A stretch of 64,000 nt of DNA, from positions 186,001 to 250,000 of the forward strand of contig NZ_CALWJJ010000002.1 in assembly GCF_944380985.1 (NCBI RefSeq), written 5' to 3'. Positions 34,378 through 42,812 of this stretch are shown in pieces. Made by a program: the position numbers and the translations under genes. The notes beneath the pieces are model-generated. The model had not been told where the DNA came from, made no database searches, and was given only the letters and a program-made list of their open reading frames with translations. Positions within the stretch are counted from its first letter, which is position 1; each line of letters starts with the position of its first letter. This stretch comes from an uncultured Agathobaculum sp. Its GTDB lineage: Bacteria; Bacillota; Clostridia; Oscillospirales; Butyricicoccaceae.

Positions 34378-34686
34378 TTATCCTCCAAAAAAGATCGAGT
34401 CGATCCCGCTTTTATAGTTTTGCCAGTCGATACGGTGCTGGCATAGCTGCGCGCGGCCGTGCTCGGTGATGCTGTAATAACGGCGGTTGCGCCCGGCATA
34501 GGCTTCATCATAGGTTTTCAGACAGCCGTCCTTTTGCAGGCGGCGCAGCACCGGGTACAGCGTCGATTCCGAGATATCCAGCACCTTCTGCACATCCTGC
34601 GTGATGCGGTAGCCGTAGGTACTCTCCCGCTCGACCACTGCAAGCACAATTCCGTCGAGCAGGGCGGAGGCGATGGGATAAGGCAT
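34378..34686 (-). CDS. PadR family transcriptional repressor
   Basis: 102 residues with the PadR winged helix: YGYRITQDVQ, ISESTLYPVLRRLQKDGCL and GRNRRYYSITEHGRAQL. The C-terminal dimer helix is short, typical of small PadR subfamily 2 proteins. It heads the operon padR-DUF1700-DUF4097, probably continuing to pspC and the gene at 32115. A perfect palindrome inside its own promoter (34716-34736) strongly suggests autorepression. AGAGGTGG precedes the ATG. Confidence 0.94.
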   Translation of the reverse strand: MPYPIASALLDGIVLAVVERESTYGYRITQDVQKVLDISESTLYPVLRRLQKDGCLKTYDEAYAGRNRRYYSITEHGRAQLCQHRIDWQNYKSGIDSIFFGG

Positions 34687-34715
34687 AGAGCCACCTCTTT
34701 TCTGCGTTTGCAATA

Positions 34716-34736
34716 ATATTATATGAAATATAATAT
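34716..34736. promoter_or_regulatory. Operator palindrome in the padR promoter
   Basis: ATATTATAT-GAA-ATATAATAT, a perfect 9-3-9 inverted repeat. It covers the -10 and most of the -35/-10 spacer, the right place for repression by PadR. It is AT-only, unlike the ATGT/ACAT sites known for some PadR proteins. Confidence 0.7.
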
Positions 34737-34746
34737 AGTTTGTCAA
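34718..34746 (-). promoter_or_regulatory. Consensus promoter of the padR operon
   Basis: On the minus strand a perfect TTGACA, a 17-bp spacer and a perfect TATAAT. Such a strong promoter fits a repressed operon. Confidence 0.9.
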
Positions 34747-34820
34747 CATGCATTTCAAAAAAAGTCATGAAAGAATTGTAAATTTTGTAGGAACAGTGCG
34801 TGGAAAAGCGCATTTTCGCA

Positions 34821-34849
34821 TTGTATTTGCGGAGTCAATGGCGTATAAT
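34821..34849 (+). promoter_or_regulatory. Promoter of the ddl-murI operon
   Basis: TTGTAT, a 17-bp spacer, then TATAAT, about 45 bp before ddl. Confidence 0.75.
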
Positions 34850-34892
34850 GTTATCCGTATAACCAGATAGCAGAAAGGGCGAGTGAGGGAGA

Positions 34893-35963
34893 ATGAAACT
34901 GGCAGTGGTATTCGGCGGCATATCGAGCGAGCACGATATTTCGTGTCTGTCCGCCGCGTCTATACTGCGCAACCTGGACAGAACCCGATATGAGATATAC
35001 CCGGTCGGCATCACACAGGAGGGGCGGTGGTATTACTGCCCTTCGTGTACAGCAGACATTGTGGAAAACGGCGAGTGGGAGCGCATGACGGACAAAGTGC
35101 CCGCGTTTTTCCCGCCCGATCGCAGCGTGCATGGGCTTGTGCTGCTGCGGCAGGGCGCCGTCGAGACTGTCCGGCTGGACTGTGTGTTCCCCGTGCTGCA
35201 CGGCATGGGCGGCGAGGACGGCACGATACAGGGTCTGCTGGAGCTGGCGGGCATCCCGTATGTCGGCTGCGGCGTGGCGGCAAGCGCCAACTCGATGGAT
35301 AAGTCGATCACCAAGGTGCTGGTGGACGCGGCCGGCGTGCGCCAAGCAAGGTATTATCTTGCTTTGCGTCATGATTTTGAGCGGGGCGCCGAGGGCGTTA
35401 TCCGCACGGCGGCCGAGCGGCTGGGCAAATTCCCGGTGTTCGTCAAACCATGCTCGCAGGGATCGAGCGTGGGTGTTGCCAAGGCAAATGATATGCTTGA
35501 GCTTGCCGCAGGGCTGACCGAGGCTTTCACGTTTGATGACAAGGTGCTGGTCGAAGAGTATATTGACGGTCACGAAGTTGAGTGCGCGGTGCTTGGCAAC
35601 TACCAGCCGATCGCCTCGACTGTGGGTGAGGTCGCGCCCACGCAGGCGTTTTATACATTTGACGCAAAATATAAGGATGACAGCTCGCAGCTTTACATCC
35701 CGGCGCATATCACGCCGCAGCAGATCGAGGCTGTGCGCCAGTGCGCGCTGCGCGTATATGCGGCGCTTGGCTGCCGCGGACTGTCGCGCGTCGACTTTTT
35801 CGTTACGCGTGAGGGTGGCGAGGTCGTGTTCAATGAGCTGAACTCCATCCCGGGCTTTACCTCGATCAGCATGTATCCAAAGCTGTTCGATCACGAGGGC
35901 CTGCGTTATCCCGCGCTGCTCGACCGTCTGATCTCGCTTGCGCTGGAGGAGCGCCATGGATAA
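34893..35963 (+). CDS. ddl: D-alanine--D-alanine ligase
   Basis: It joins two D-alanines with ATP for the peptidoglycan stem. The 356-residue ATP-grasp protein shows VVFGGISSEHDIS, VLHGMGGEDGTIQGLLEL, FVKPCSQGSSVGVAKA, VEEYIDGHEVECAVLG, the omega-loop FDAKYKDDSSQ of true D-Ala-D-Ala ligases (not the VanA/D-Lac form) and NELNSIPGFTSISMYPKL. Vancomycin resistance is therefore not implied. It leads ddl-murI-DUF1934-argS; its stop overlaps murI by 8 nt. Confidence 0.96.
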   Translation: MKLAVVFGGISSEHDISCLSAASILRNLDRTRYEIYPVGITQEGRWYYCPSCTADIVENGEWERMTDKVPAFFPPDRSVHGLVLLRQGAVETVRLDCVFPVLHGMGGEDGTIQGLLELAGIPYVGCGVAASANSMDKSITKVLVDAAGVRQARYYLALRHDFERGAEGVIRTAAERLGKFPVFVKPCSQGSSVGVAKANDMLELAAGLTEAFTFDDKVLVEEYIDGHEVECAVLGNYQPIASTVGEVAPTQAFYTFDAKYKDDSSQLYIPAHITPQQIEAVRQCALRVYAALGCRGLSRVDFFVTREGGEVVFNELNSIPGFTSISMYPKLFDHEGLRYPALLDRLISLALEERHG

Positions 35964-36753
35964 TCGTGCGATTGGCGTGTTTGATTCCGGTCTTGGCGGA
36001 TTAACGGCAGTGCGCCGCCTACATGCGCTCATGCCGCAGGAGAATATTATTTATTTCGGAGACACTGGCCGCGTGCCCTACGGCACGCGCGGCCGCGATA
36101 CCATTATCAAATATGCCCGGCAGGATGTGGCCTTCCTGAGACAATTTGACCTTAAGGCGATCATCATCGCCTGCAATACGGTTTCAGCCGTCGCGCTTGA
36201 GCTGCTCGAGCAGGAGAACGACATCCCGATCATCGGCACGGTCGAGCCTGCGTGCCGCCGCGCGCTGACCATGACGCAAAACGGTAAGGTTGGTGTGATC
36301 GGCACGGCGGCAACCGTGCGCTCGGGTGCATACGAGCGCTATCTGCACCAGGCGGACGGTAGCCTTCAGCTTTATGCCGAGGCCTGCCCGCTGTTTGTGC
36401 CGCTGGTCGAAAACGGCCGCGTGCACCGCGGCGACGTAGTGATCGAGACCGTCGTGGCCGAATACCTCTCGCCACTCAAAACAGCGGGTGTTGACACGCT
36501 CATCCTGGGCTGTACGCACTATCCGCTGCTGTGGGAGGTGATCGGCGACTACATGGGTGCAGGCGTTACGCTGATCGACTCGGGCGCCGAGGCGGCAAAT
36601 CTCGCTTCAACCCGGTTTGATCCGGGCAGCGCGCCGGGCGAGACGCGCTACTTTGTCTCGGATGATCCGGGCGCGTTCGACCAGCTCGCAGAGCTGTTTT
36701 TGCAGGAGCAGGTCGGCGCCGGCGCGGATCTGGTGGACATTTCAAGCTACTGA
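35956..36753 (+). CDS. murI: Glutamate racemase
   Basis: It makes D-glutamate for peptidoglycan. The 265-residue protein has the two catalytic cysteines, Cys73 (IIACNTVSAVA) and Cys186 (LILGCTHYPLL), and the substrate loops GVFDSGLGGLTAVR (Asp10, Ser11) and YFGDTGRVPYGTR. The ATG lies inside the end of ddl, so the two wall-precursor enzymes are translationally coupled. Confidence 0.96.
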   Translation: MDNRAIGVFDSGLGGLTAVRRLHALMPQENIIYFGDTGRVPYGTRGRDTIIKYARQDVAFLRQFDLKAIIIACNTVSAVALELLEQENDIPIIGTVEPACRRALTMTQNGKVGVIGTAATVRSGAYERYLHQADGSLQLYAEACPLFVPLVENGRVHRGDVVIETVVAEYLSPLKTAGVDTLILGCTHYPLLWEVIGDYMGAGVTLIDSGAEAANLASTRFDPGSAPGETRYFVSDDPGAFDQLAELFLQEQVGAGADLVDISSY

Positions 36754-36774
36754 ATAAAACGGAGCGGTAATTTT

Positions 36775-37212
36775 ATGAAAAAGGACGTTTGGCTATCGAT
36801 CTCGTCTAAGCAGCAGTTTGCCGACTGCGATGAGGAAAAGATCGATCTGATGACCGCAGCGACACTGTACGAGCGCGGCGGCAAATATTACATTGCATAT
36901 GAAGAGAGCGAGCTGACCGGGCTTGAGGGCACCCGCACAACGGTTAAGCTGGACGGCAAATCGGTTACACTCATCCGCACGGGCGCTTTTCCCTCGCACA
37001 TACTGTTTTCCGAGGATGAGCGGCACGTCGGCCTGTATCAGACGCCATACGGCGCGGGGATGACGGTGGCCACTCATACCTCGCGCGTGCGCAACACGGT
37101 CGGCAGCAACGGCGGTGAGCTGGTGATTGACTACACAGTCGAGGTGGATAACTCGCTCATGGGTGAGCACCATTTTGAAATGGTGGTCTCAACCCGGCCG
37201 GTCCGGATGTAA
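36775..37212 (+). CDS. DUF1934 (YwiB-like) beta-barrel protein
   Basis: 145 residues, no signal. It reads as repeated beta strands: KDVWLSISSKQQF, KYYIAYEESELTGLEGTRTT, VTLIRTGAFPSHILF and VIDYTVEVDNSLMGEHHFEM. This is the DUF1934/YwiB family, calycin-like barrels of unknown function that sit beside argS in many Firmicutes, as here. GGAG lies 10 nt before the ATG. Confidence 0.88.
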   Translation: MKKDVWLSISSKQQFADCDEEKIDLMTAATLYERGGKYYIAYEESELTGLEGTRTTVKLDGKSVTLIRTGAFPSHILFSEDERHVGLYQTPYGAGMTVATHTSRVRNTVGSNGGELVIDYTVEVDNSLMGEHHFEMVVSTRPVRM

Positions 37213-37273
37213 AAATCGGAAAAATGCGGCATATCGCGCCGCTATCACAAAATAACGGAGTGTGAACCAATCA

Positions 37274-38971
37274 ATGAACGCATATGAATTTGCGCGTGCC
37301 GAGGCGACGCGCGTTGTCGAGGCGGCATACCACAGGGCGGTAAAGGCAAGCGCACTGCCCGCGGGCGATATTCCTCCCGTCGCGGTCGAGACCCCGAAGG
37401 ACGCTGCAAACGGCGACTGGGCCTCTACCTTTGCTATGCAGTGCGCCAAGCCGCTGCGCGTGGCGCCCCGCCAGATCGCGGAGGCGATCGTGCAAAACCT
37501 CGATCTTGCGGGCAGCTGCTTTGACACGGTGGACATCGCCGGCCCGGGCTTTATGAACTTCACCTTAAACCAGAGCTGGTATGAAAAAGCCGTTCAGAAC
37601 GTATTCCAGATGGGCGAAAACTACGGCCGCACCCAGACCAGCACCCCGGAAAAGGTGATGGTTGAGTTCGTATCTGCCAATCCCACCGGCCCAATGCACA
37701 TGGGCAACGCGCGCGGCGGCGTGCTGGGCGACTGCCTCGCTGCCGTGCTCGACTGGTCAGGCAATAGCGTCACGCGCGAGTTCTATATCAATGACGCGGG
37801 CAACCAGGTGGACAAGTTCGCCCACTCGGTCGAGGGCCGCTATATCCAGCAGGTGCGCGGCGAGGATGCGATCGCGTTTGACCCCTCCTGGTACCAGGGC
37901 GATGACATCAAGGCGCTCGCGCACGACCTCGTCGAGCAGTATGGCGACAGCCTGATGGAAAAAACGCCCGAGGAGCGTTTTGCTATCATCGAGGGCTACG
38001 GCCTGCCGACCAACATCGCGCGCATGGAGCGCGACCTCAAACGCTATAAGATTGACTATGACGTGTGGTTCCGCGAAAGCGAGCTGCATAAGAGCGGCTA
38101 TGTGCGGGAGACCATCGACCTGCTGACCGAAAAGGGCGTGACCTACGAGAGCGAGGACGGCGCGCTCTGGCTGCGTTCGACCGACTTCGGCTGCGATAAG
38201 GACGATGTGCTGCGCCGCGCGAACGGGTTTTACACTTACTTTGCAGCGGATATTGCCTATCATCGCAACAAGTTTGAAAAGCGCGGATTTGACCGCGTTA
38301 TCAATATCTGGGGCGCCGACCACCACGGCCATGTCAAGCGTCTGCAATGCGCGCTCGACGCGCTGGGGCTGGACGGCTCGCATCGCCTTGAGATCGTGCT
38401 CATGCAGCTGGTGCGCATGATGCAGGGCGGCGAAGTGGTGCGCATGTCCAAGCGCACGGGCAAGAGCCTGACCCTGACCGACCTGCTCGACGAGATTCCG
38501 GTTGATGCAGCGCGCTTTTTCTTTAACTCACGCGCGGCCGAGACCCAGATGGAGTTTGACCTTGACCTTGCGGTCAAGCAGGATTCGGACAACCCGCTCT
38601 ATTATGTGCAGTACGCGCACGCGCGTATCTGCTCGGTGATCAAAAACTGCGTTGAGGACGGCGTGCCGCTGCCGGATACGGCAAGCGTCGATCTGGCCGT
38701 GCTAAATGGCGCAGACGAGCGGCGGCTCATCAAGGCCATCGCGCTGCTGCCCGAGGAGATCGTGCAGGCGGCGGCCAGCCGCGATCCCTCGCGTCTGAAC
38801 AAGTACGCGGTCGCGCTCGCGCAGCAGTTCCACCATTTCTATAACGCCTGCCGCATCAAGTGCGAGGACCAAAAGCTGTGTGCGGCTCGTCTGGCGCTAT
38901 GTCTTGCCGCACGGCAGACCATTGCCAACGCGCTCAGGCTGATCGGTGTAGATGCGCCGGAGGCTATGTAA
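37274..38971 (+). CDS. argS: Arginyl-tRNA synthetase
   Basis: It charges tRNA-Arg. The 565-residue class I enzyme has the N-terminal additional domain, the HIGH-type SANPTGPMHMGNARGGVLGD, the central GADHHGHVKRL, KRTGKSLTLTDLLDE (KMSKS region, here MSKRTGKS) and a C-terminal anticodon-binding DALR domain ending LRLIGVDAPEAM. I chose ATG at 37274; GGAG lies 13 nt upstream, and the in-frame GTG at 37262 is too close to it. No T-box is visible; it is expressed with ddl-murI-DUF1934. Confidence 0.96.
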   Translation: MNAYEFARAEATRVVEAAYHRAVKASALPAGDIPPVAVETPKDAANGDWASTFAMQCAKPLRVAPRQIAEAIVQNLDLAGSCFDTVDIAGPGFMNFTLNQSWYEKAVQNVFQMGENYGRTQTSTPEKVMVEFVSANPTGPMHMGNARGGVLGDCLAAVLDWSGNSVTREFYINDAGNQVDKFAHSVEGRYIQQVRGEDAIAFDPSWYQGDDIKALAHDLVEQYGDSLMEKTPEERFAIIEGYGLPTNIARMERDLKRYKIDYDVWFRESELHKSGYVRETIDLLTEKGVTYESEDGALWLRSTDFGCDKDDVLRRANGFYTYFAADIAYHRNKFEKRGFDRVINIWGADHHGHVKRLQCALDALGLDGSHRLEIVLMQLVRMMQGGEVVRMSKRTGKSLTLTDLLDEIPVDAARFFFNSRAAETQMEFDLDLAVKQDSDNPLYYVQYAHARICSVIKNCVEDGVPLPDTASVDLAVLNGADERRLIKAIALLPEEIVQAAASRDPSRLNKYAVALAQQFHHFYNACRIKCEDQKLCAARLALCLAARQTIANALRLIGVDAPEAM

Positions 38972-38986
38972 AAAACGCGCTACTTT

Positions 38987-39013
38987 TATAGGGGAAAACT
39001 CATGTCCCCTATA
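38987..39013. repeat. 9-bp inverted repeat after argS
   Basis: TATAGGGGA and TCCCCTATA flank a 9-nt loop. It follows the argS stop by 15 nt but has no T-run, so it is not a standard terminator; it may be an mRNA 3' structure or a protein site. The rest of 38972-39141 shows no gene. Confidence 0.6.
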
Positions 39014-39141
39014 TACAAAACCGCGTGTTTGGACGGAAACGGCAGCGCCGGTACCGGATGGCATGATCGCGTGATGCGCGCACGGGCTGCGTAGATGTTC
39101 TATTTCTCTATGATGACAACACAGTGCAGAGGAGATTTGCT

Positions 39142-40629
39142 ATGAAAAAGTTGGCAAAACGGCTGACGGCGCTCGCGCTCGCCGCGGCAACGCTCATTAC
39201 ACCGGCGGGCGCGATAACGCAGTCTGGCCAGAGCGAAACCTGGTTTGACGGCGTTTGGGCGCTGATTGAAGCCTATGGCCTGGAAGCTGAAAACAATCCA
39301 TTTGTGCTGCAAAATTATATCAATAAGTATCTGGCCGAGCACCCGGAGGAGCTGTACAATGTCTTAAACGACATCCTCTCGCTGCTCGATACCCACTCGA
39401 TGTATCTGTCCAGCGAGGCATACTCGCAGGGCTTTCCGACGATCGAAGGCTTTGTCGGCATCGGCATTGGTATGGAGGAGACCGAAAGCGGCGTGCAGAT
39501 CAGCGAGGTGATGCGCTATTCCGCGGCGGAAGAGGCCGGTCTTGCGGTCGGCGACATCATCACCGCGGTGGATGGTATCGACGCGGCGCAGATGACGAGC
39601 GTTGAAATCGCTGAGCTGCTGCGCGGCGTGGAGGGCACGCCGGTTCAGATCACGGTGCGCCGGCAGGGGCGCGAGATAACGCTCACCTGCACGCGCAGCC
39701 CGGTCAACCAGGTCTATGTTTCAAATAGCACGATGGCCGACGGTGTGGAGTACATCAAGGTCGGCGCCATGGGCTCGGAAAACGACTGGACGGCCTTTTC
39801 AGACATCTGGCAGGGGCTGGATGAAAAGAACACGCGCGCGGTCATCCTCGATCTGCGCGGCAACAGCGGCGGCGTGATCGACGTGGCGCTTAAAATGGCC
39901 GACGCCATGGTACAGGATGAGGGCGTTTACCTTGCCGGCATCCGCTGGCGCAGGGATATGGGCGGCCGTGAGCCGCATTATTCCACCGGCGGTGGGCTGC
40001 CGCTCAACGAAATTGTTGTGCTGGTAGACGGCGGTACCGCCTCGGCGGCCGAGCTGCTTGCCGGCAGCTTGCAGGACACCAACACCGCGCTGCTGTTGGG
40101 TGAGACGACCTACGGCAAAGGACAGGGCCAGTACCATATTGAGCTGATTAACGGCGATAAGCTGGTCATTACCACGCTCGAGCTTGAGCTGCCGCAGCAG
40201 GGCGGCTATGAGGGCGTGGGACTGACGCCCGACGTCATGCTTGAAAACCGCACAGTGACGGTTGACGCCGCGGCGCTGACGCCGCTCAATACCGACGCTG
40301 TGATGCGGTTTGGCGAGCGCTCGGACAACGTATATGCCATGACCGAGCGGCTTGCTCTGTTCGGCCTGATCGAAGAGGCGACATATGTCTTTGACGCCGG
40401 CGTAGCCCAGGCTGTGTCCGCTTTCCGCAAAAGCCACGAGATGGACTCGTCGCTGCTTTATGCCTCGCCCGACATGTTGCAGGCGCTTGACAGCGCAGTG
40501 CAATTGCTCGACGGCGAGACCTATGTGCTGGACGATCAGCTGCAAACCGCGCTTGCAATCTGCCAACTGGCGGCGGCCGAGCCGCAGCAGTACACCGCGC
40601 TGCCCGATGGCAGCTGGATAGCAAACTAA
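39142..40629 (+). CDS. C-terminal processing peptidase (S41, CtpA-like)
   Basis: 495 residues, exported: signal peptide LTALALAAATLITPAGA. A PDZ domain follows (FVGIGIGMEETESGVQISEV, GLAVGDIITAVDG), then the S41 protease core with Ser301 (GGTASAAELLAGS) and Lys326 (TTYGKGQGQ), the Ser/Lys dyad at the usual 25-residue spacing. The C-terminal part (NTDAVMRFGERSDNVYAMTE, FDAGVAQAVSAFRKSHEMD) looks like a peptidoglycan-binding-1 domain, as in Firmicute CtpB-like proteases. It degrades or matures envelope proteins. GAGGAG precedes the ATG. Confidence 0.93.
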   Translation: MKKLAKRLTALALAAATLITPAGAITQSGQSETWFDGVWALIEAYGLEAENNPFVLQNYINKYLAEHPEELYNVLNDILSLLDTHSMYLSSEAYSQGFPTIEGFVGIGIGMEETESGVQISEVMRYSAAEEAGLAVGDIITAVDGIDAAQMTSVEIAELLRGVEGTPVQITVRRQGREITLTCTRSPVNQVYVSNSTMADGVEYIKVGAMGSENDWTAFSDIWQGLDEKNTRAVILDLRGNSGGVIDVALKMADAMVQDEGVYLAGIRWRRDMGGREPHYSTGGGLPLNEIVVLVDGGTASAAELLAGSLQDTNTALLLGETTYGKGQGQYHIELINGDKLVITTLELELPQQGGYEGVGLTPDVMLENRTVTVDAAALTPLNTDAVMRFGERSDNVYAMTERLALFGLIEEATYVFDAGVAQAVSAFRKSHEMDSSLLYASPDMLQALDSAVQLLDGETYVLDDQLQTALAICQLAAAEPQQYTALPDGSWIAN

Positions 40630-40661
40630 CCGCCCACCGTTTATCATTAGGGGGAAAAGCT

Positions 40662-41702
40662 TTGGATACTCCGTTGTGCCAGCTAAATCACACGCCGCAG
40701 ATCCTGCTCAACGAAGCGGAGGATCTGCCGTACTACCGGCAGACGCCTGCGCGCTTTGCCGGCGCGGTTGCGCCGGACGGCGAGAGCTGCGCGCAGTGGG
40801 CAAACAGCTTGGCGCCGCTGCCGGTCGGACGTATGCTTGACTGTCCGCCGTGGCCGGAGGAGGACAGCTGCGAACGCCCGGTGACCGTGCGGTACATCAA
40901 CCGATGCAAGCGTCTTTTTCGCCCGCAGCTAAAGGAGGAGGCCGCGTTTTACTATCTGCGTAGCGCACCGGGCTTTGCCGCATTGCGCGCGGCCGTGTTG
41001 GCGATAGGTGAGCTGACCGGCCGTGCGGTGATTGCTGAGGTCGCCATCGAGGATGACGAGGGCCGCATGGCGGACGGTACCGATGTGCGCGCTGCGCTCG
41101 GCGTACTACAGTGCATCGGTGTGACCACGATCGTGCTGACCGCGCACGATCCAGAGTCCATGACCGCAGCGCTCGATCTTGCAGCGCCCTATGCCCGCAT
41201 GGCGCTTGGCGCGTGCGTGCACTCTGCGTGGCTACGCGCCCAGACCAAGCTCTATAACATTGAACTTGTCCTGCCTGCCGATCATGACGACACCGCCCGG
41301 CTGCTCAAGGCGTTGGACGATCACACGGGCGGTGAGACCATACCGCGTGACCATGATGATTTTATCCTCGCGCCGGACGGAAAAAATGCGCACTTTATTG
41401 ATGCGACAATTGATATTTCGGACGAGATCGAGTGCGGGCCGCGGCTTGAGGAGGCATTGATCGAAGCGGAGGACGACGCGGGCGCGCTCAAGCTGGTGCT
41501 CGAAACCGAGGACGATGTGATAAAGCTCGAGGAATTCCGTTACATGATCTCTCGGCCGCTGTGCCTGTGCGCGGCATCGGCCGAGCTGCTCGAGCAGGGG
41601 CTGCGCGTGTTCCCGGGTCTCGCGCTGTATGATGGCACTTGGGAGCAGCCCGAGGACGTGCTGCATTATCTGGAGAAAAAATACGGGCTGATTCGGTTAT
41701 AA
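40662..41702 (+). CDS. Protein with weak likeness to homocysteine S-methyltransferases, unknown function
   Basis: 346 residues, no signal. The middle (GRMADGTDVRAALGVLQCIG, then VTTIVLTAHDPESMTAAL) has the layout of the MmuM/MetH homocysteine-binding barrel strand '..G..dGt....a...l...g...i.lnc..p..m', but the zinc-ligand cysteines of that family are not visible here (VLTA replaces the GLNC place). An acidic second half (IDATIDISDEIECGPRLEEA, DVIKLEEFRYM) matches nothing I know. The start is TTG with AGGGGG upstream. It lies 33 bp after the CtpA-like gene and 82 bp before prmA. Confidence 0.6.
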   Translation: MDTPLCQLNHTPQILLNEAEDLPYYRQTPARFAGAVAPDGESCAQWANSLAPLPVGRMLDCPPWPEEDSCERPVTVRYINRCKRLFRPQLKEEAAFYYLRSAPGFAALRAAVLAIGELTGRAVIAEVAIEDDEGRMADGTDVRAALGVLQCIGVTTIVLTAHDPESMTAALDLAAPYARMALGACVHSAWLRAQTKLYNIELVLPADHDDTARLLKALDDHTGGETIPRDHDDFILAPDGKNAHFIDATIDISDEIECGPRLEEALIEAEDDAGALKLVLETEDDVIKLEEFRYMISRPLCLCAASAELLEQGLRVFPGLALYDGTWEQPEDVLHYLEKKYGLIRL

Positions 41703-41783
41703 AACAAGCGGGCCTTACGGCAAAACACACAAACCCGTTAAAAAGCATGCCCTGTGGTGCGGGAGAAAGGATGAATATGCGGG

Positions 41784-42746
41784 ATGGACTGGCAGGAGGT
41801 TGCGATTTATACCACGACCGCCGGCATCGGGCCGGTCGTGGCGGTGCTGGAGGATAATGGCATCGAAGGCTATGTGCTTGAGGACGCAGCGGACTTTGAG
41901 GAGTTTCTCAAGGATACCGAGATTTATTGGGATTATGTGGATGAGGAGCTTAAGCGGCAAAAGCGCGCGCAGGAGACCTGCATTAAAATCTATCTGCCAG
42001 GAGACGAGCAGGGCGCAGAGCAGTATAGGGCGCTCACCCGTGCGCTCGAGAACCTTAAGGCGTGTGACACCGGGCATGCATGGGGCCGTCTATGTACAGA
42101 GACCACGCTGACCCGGCAGGAGGACTGGGAGTGGGGATGGAAGCAGTATTTTAAGCCATTTCCGGTCGGCAGCACCTTTCTGATCAAACCCTCGTGGGAG
42201 GCCGTGGACGATGCGCAGGGGCGGCGTATTCTGGAGATTGACCCCGCCTCGAGCTTTGGCACGGGGAGCCATGACACCACCAAGCTGTGCATCGCCGCGC
42301 TCGAACAGTATGTCCGGCCGGGCTGCCGGTTGCTTGATATGGGCACAGGTTCGGGCATTCTGGCGATTGCCGCGGCCATGCTGGGCGCGGATGTGCAGAC
42401 AGTCGTTGATATTGACGAAAATTGCCTGAAAACCGCGCGTGAAAACGCCGAAAAAAACCGGGTGCAGATCGGTCGCGGTCTGTGCGGCGATGCACTGCGC
42501 GATAGCAGACTTGCCGCTGAGATCGGCGCAGGGTATCAGATCATCGTCGCCAACATCGTAGCCGACGTCATCATCGGCATGGCGCCGATGTTTTATGATA
42601 AGCTGATCACCGGCGGCATACTGATCTGCTCGGGCATCCTAAATGAACGTGCACAAGAGGTGCATGCGGCGCTCGCTGAGGCCGGATTTACCATCCTATC
42701 CCATGCGGCCAGCGAAGACTGGAGTGCCTTTTCGGCGAAAAAATGA
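41784..42746 (+). CDS. prmA: Ribosomal protein L11 methyltransferase
   Basis: It methylates ribosomal protein L11 with SAM. The 320-residue protein has the N-terminal substrate domain (MDWQEVAIYTTTAGIGPVVA), the DPASSFGTGSHDTTKLC segment and the SAM motif RLLDMGTGSGILAIAAAMLG, followed by IVANIVADVI. No in-frame start lies upstream of 41784 before a stop; AAAGGA is about 13 nt away, so initiation may be weak. It forms a natural pair with rsmE, as in many Firmicutes. Confidence 0.94.
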   Translation: MDWQEVAIYTTTAGIGPVVAVLEDNGIEGYVLEDAADFEEFLKDTEIYWDYVDEELKRQKRAQETCIKIYLPGDEQGAEQYRALTRALENLKACDTGHAWGRLCTETTLTRQEDWEWGWKQYFKPFPVGSTFLIKPSWEAVDDAQGRRILEIDPASSFGTGSHDTTKLCIAALEQYVRPGCRLLDMGTGSGILAIAAAMLGADVQTVVDIDENCLKTARENAEKNRVQIGRGLCGDALRDSRLAAEIGAGYQIIVANIVADVIIGMAPMFYDKLITGGILICSGILNERAQEVHAALAEAGFTILSHAASEDWSAFSAKK

Positions 42747-42762
42747 ATTGCCGAATGGTTAC

Positions 42763-42791
42763 TTGCCAAACCGTATTTTTTTTGATAGAAT
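42763..42791 (+). promoter_or_regulatory. Promoter of rsmE
   Basis: TTGCCA, a 17-bp spacer, then TAGAAT, lying in the short gap after prmA. Confidence 0.6.
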
Positions 42792-42812
42792 AGGAAAGGT
42801 TATTTTATCGTA

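Noticed and set aside
41771-41857. 28-codon ORF overlapping the prmA start, preceded by AAAGG
   Set aside because: Overlaps prmA in another frame with no sign of conservation visible; likely chance.
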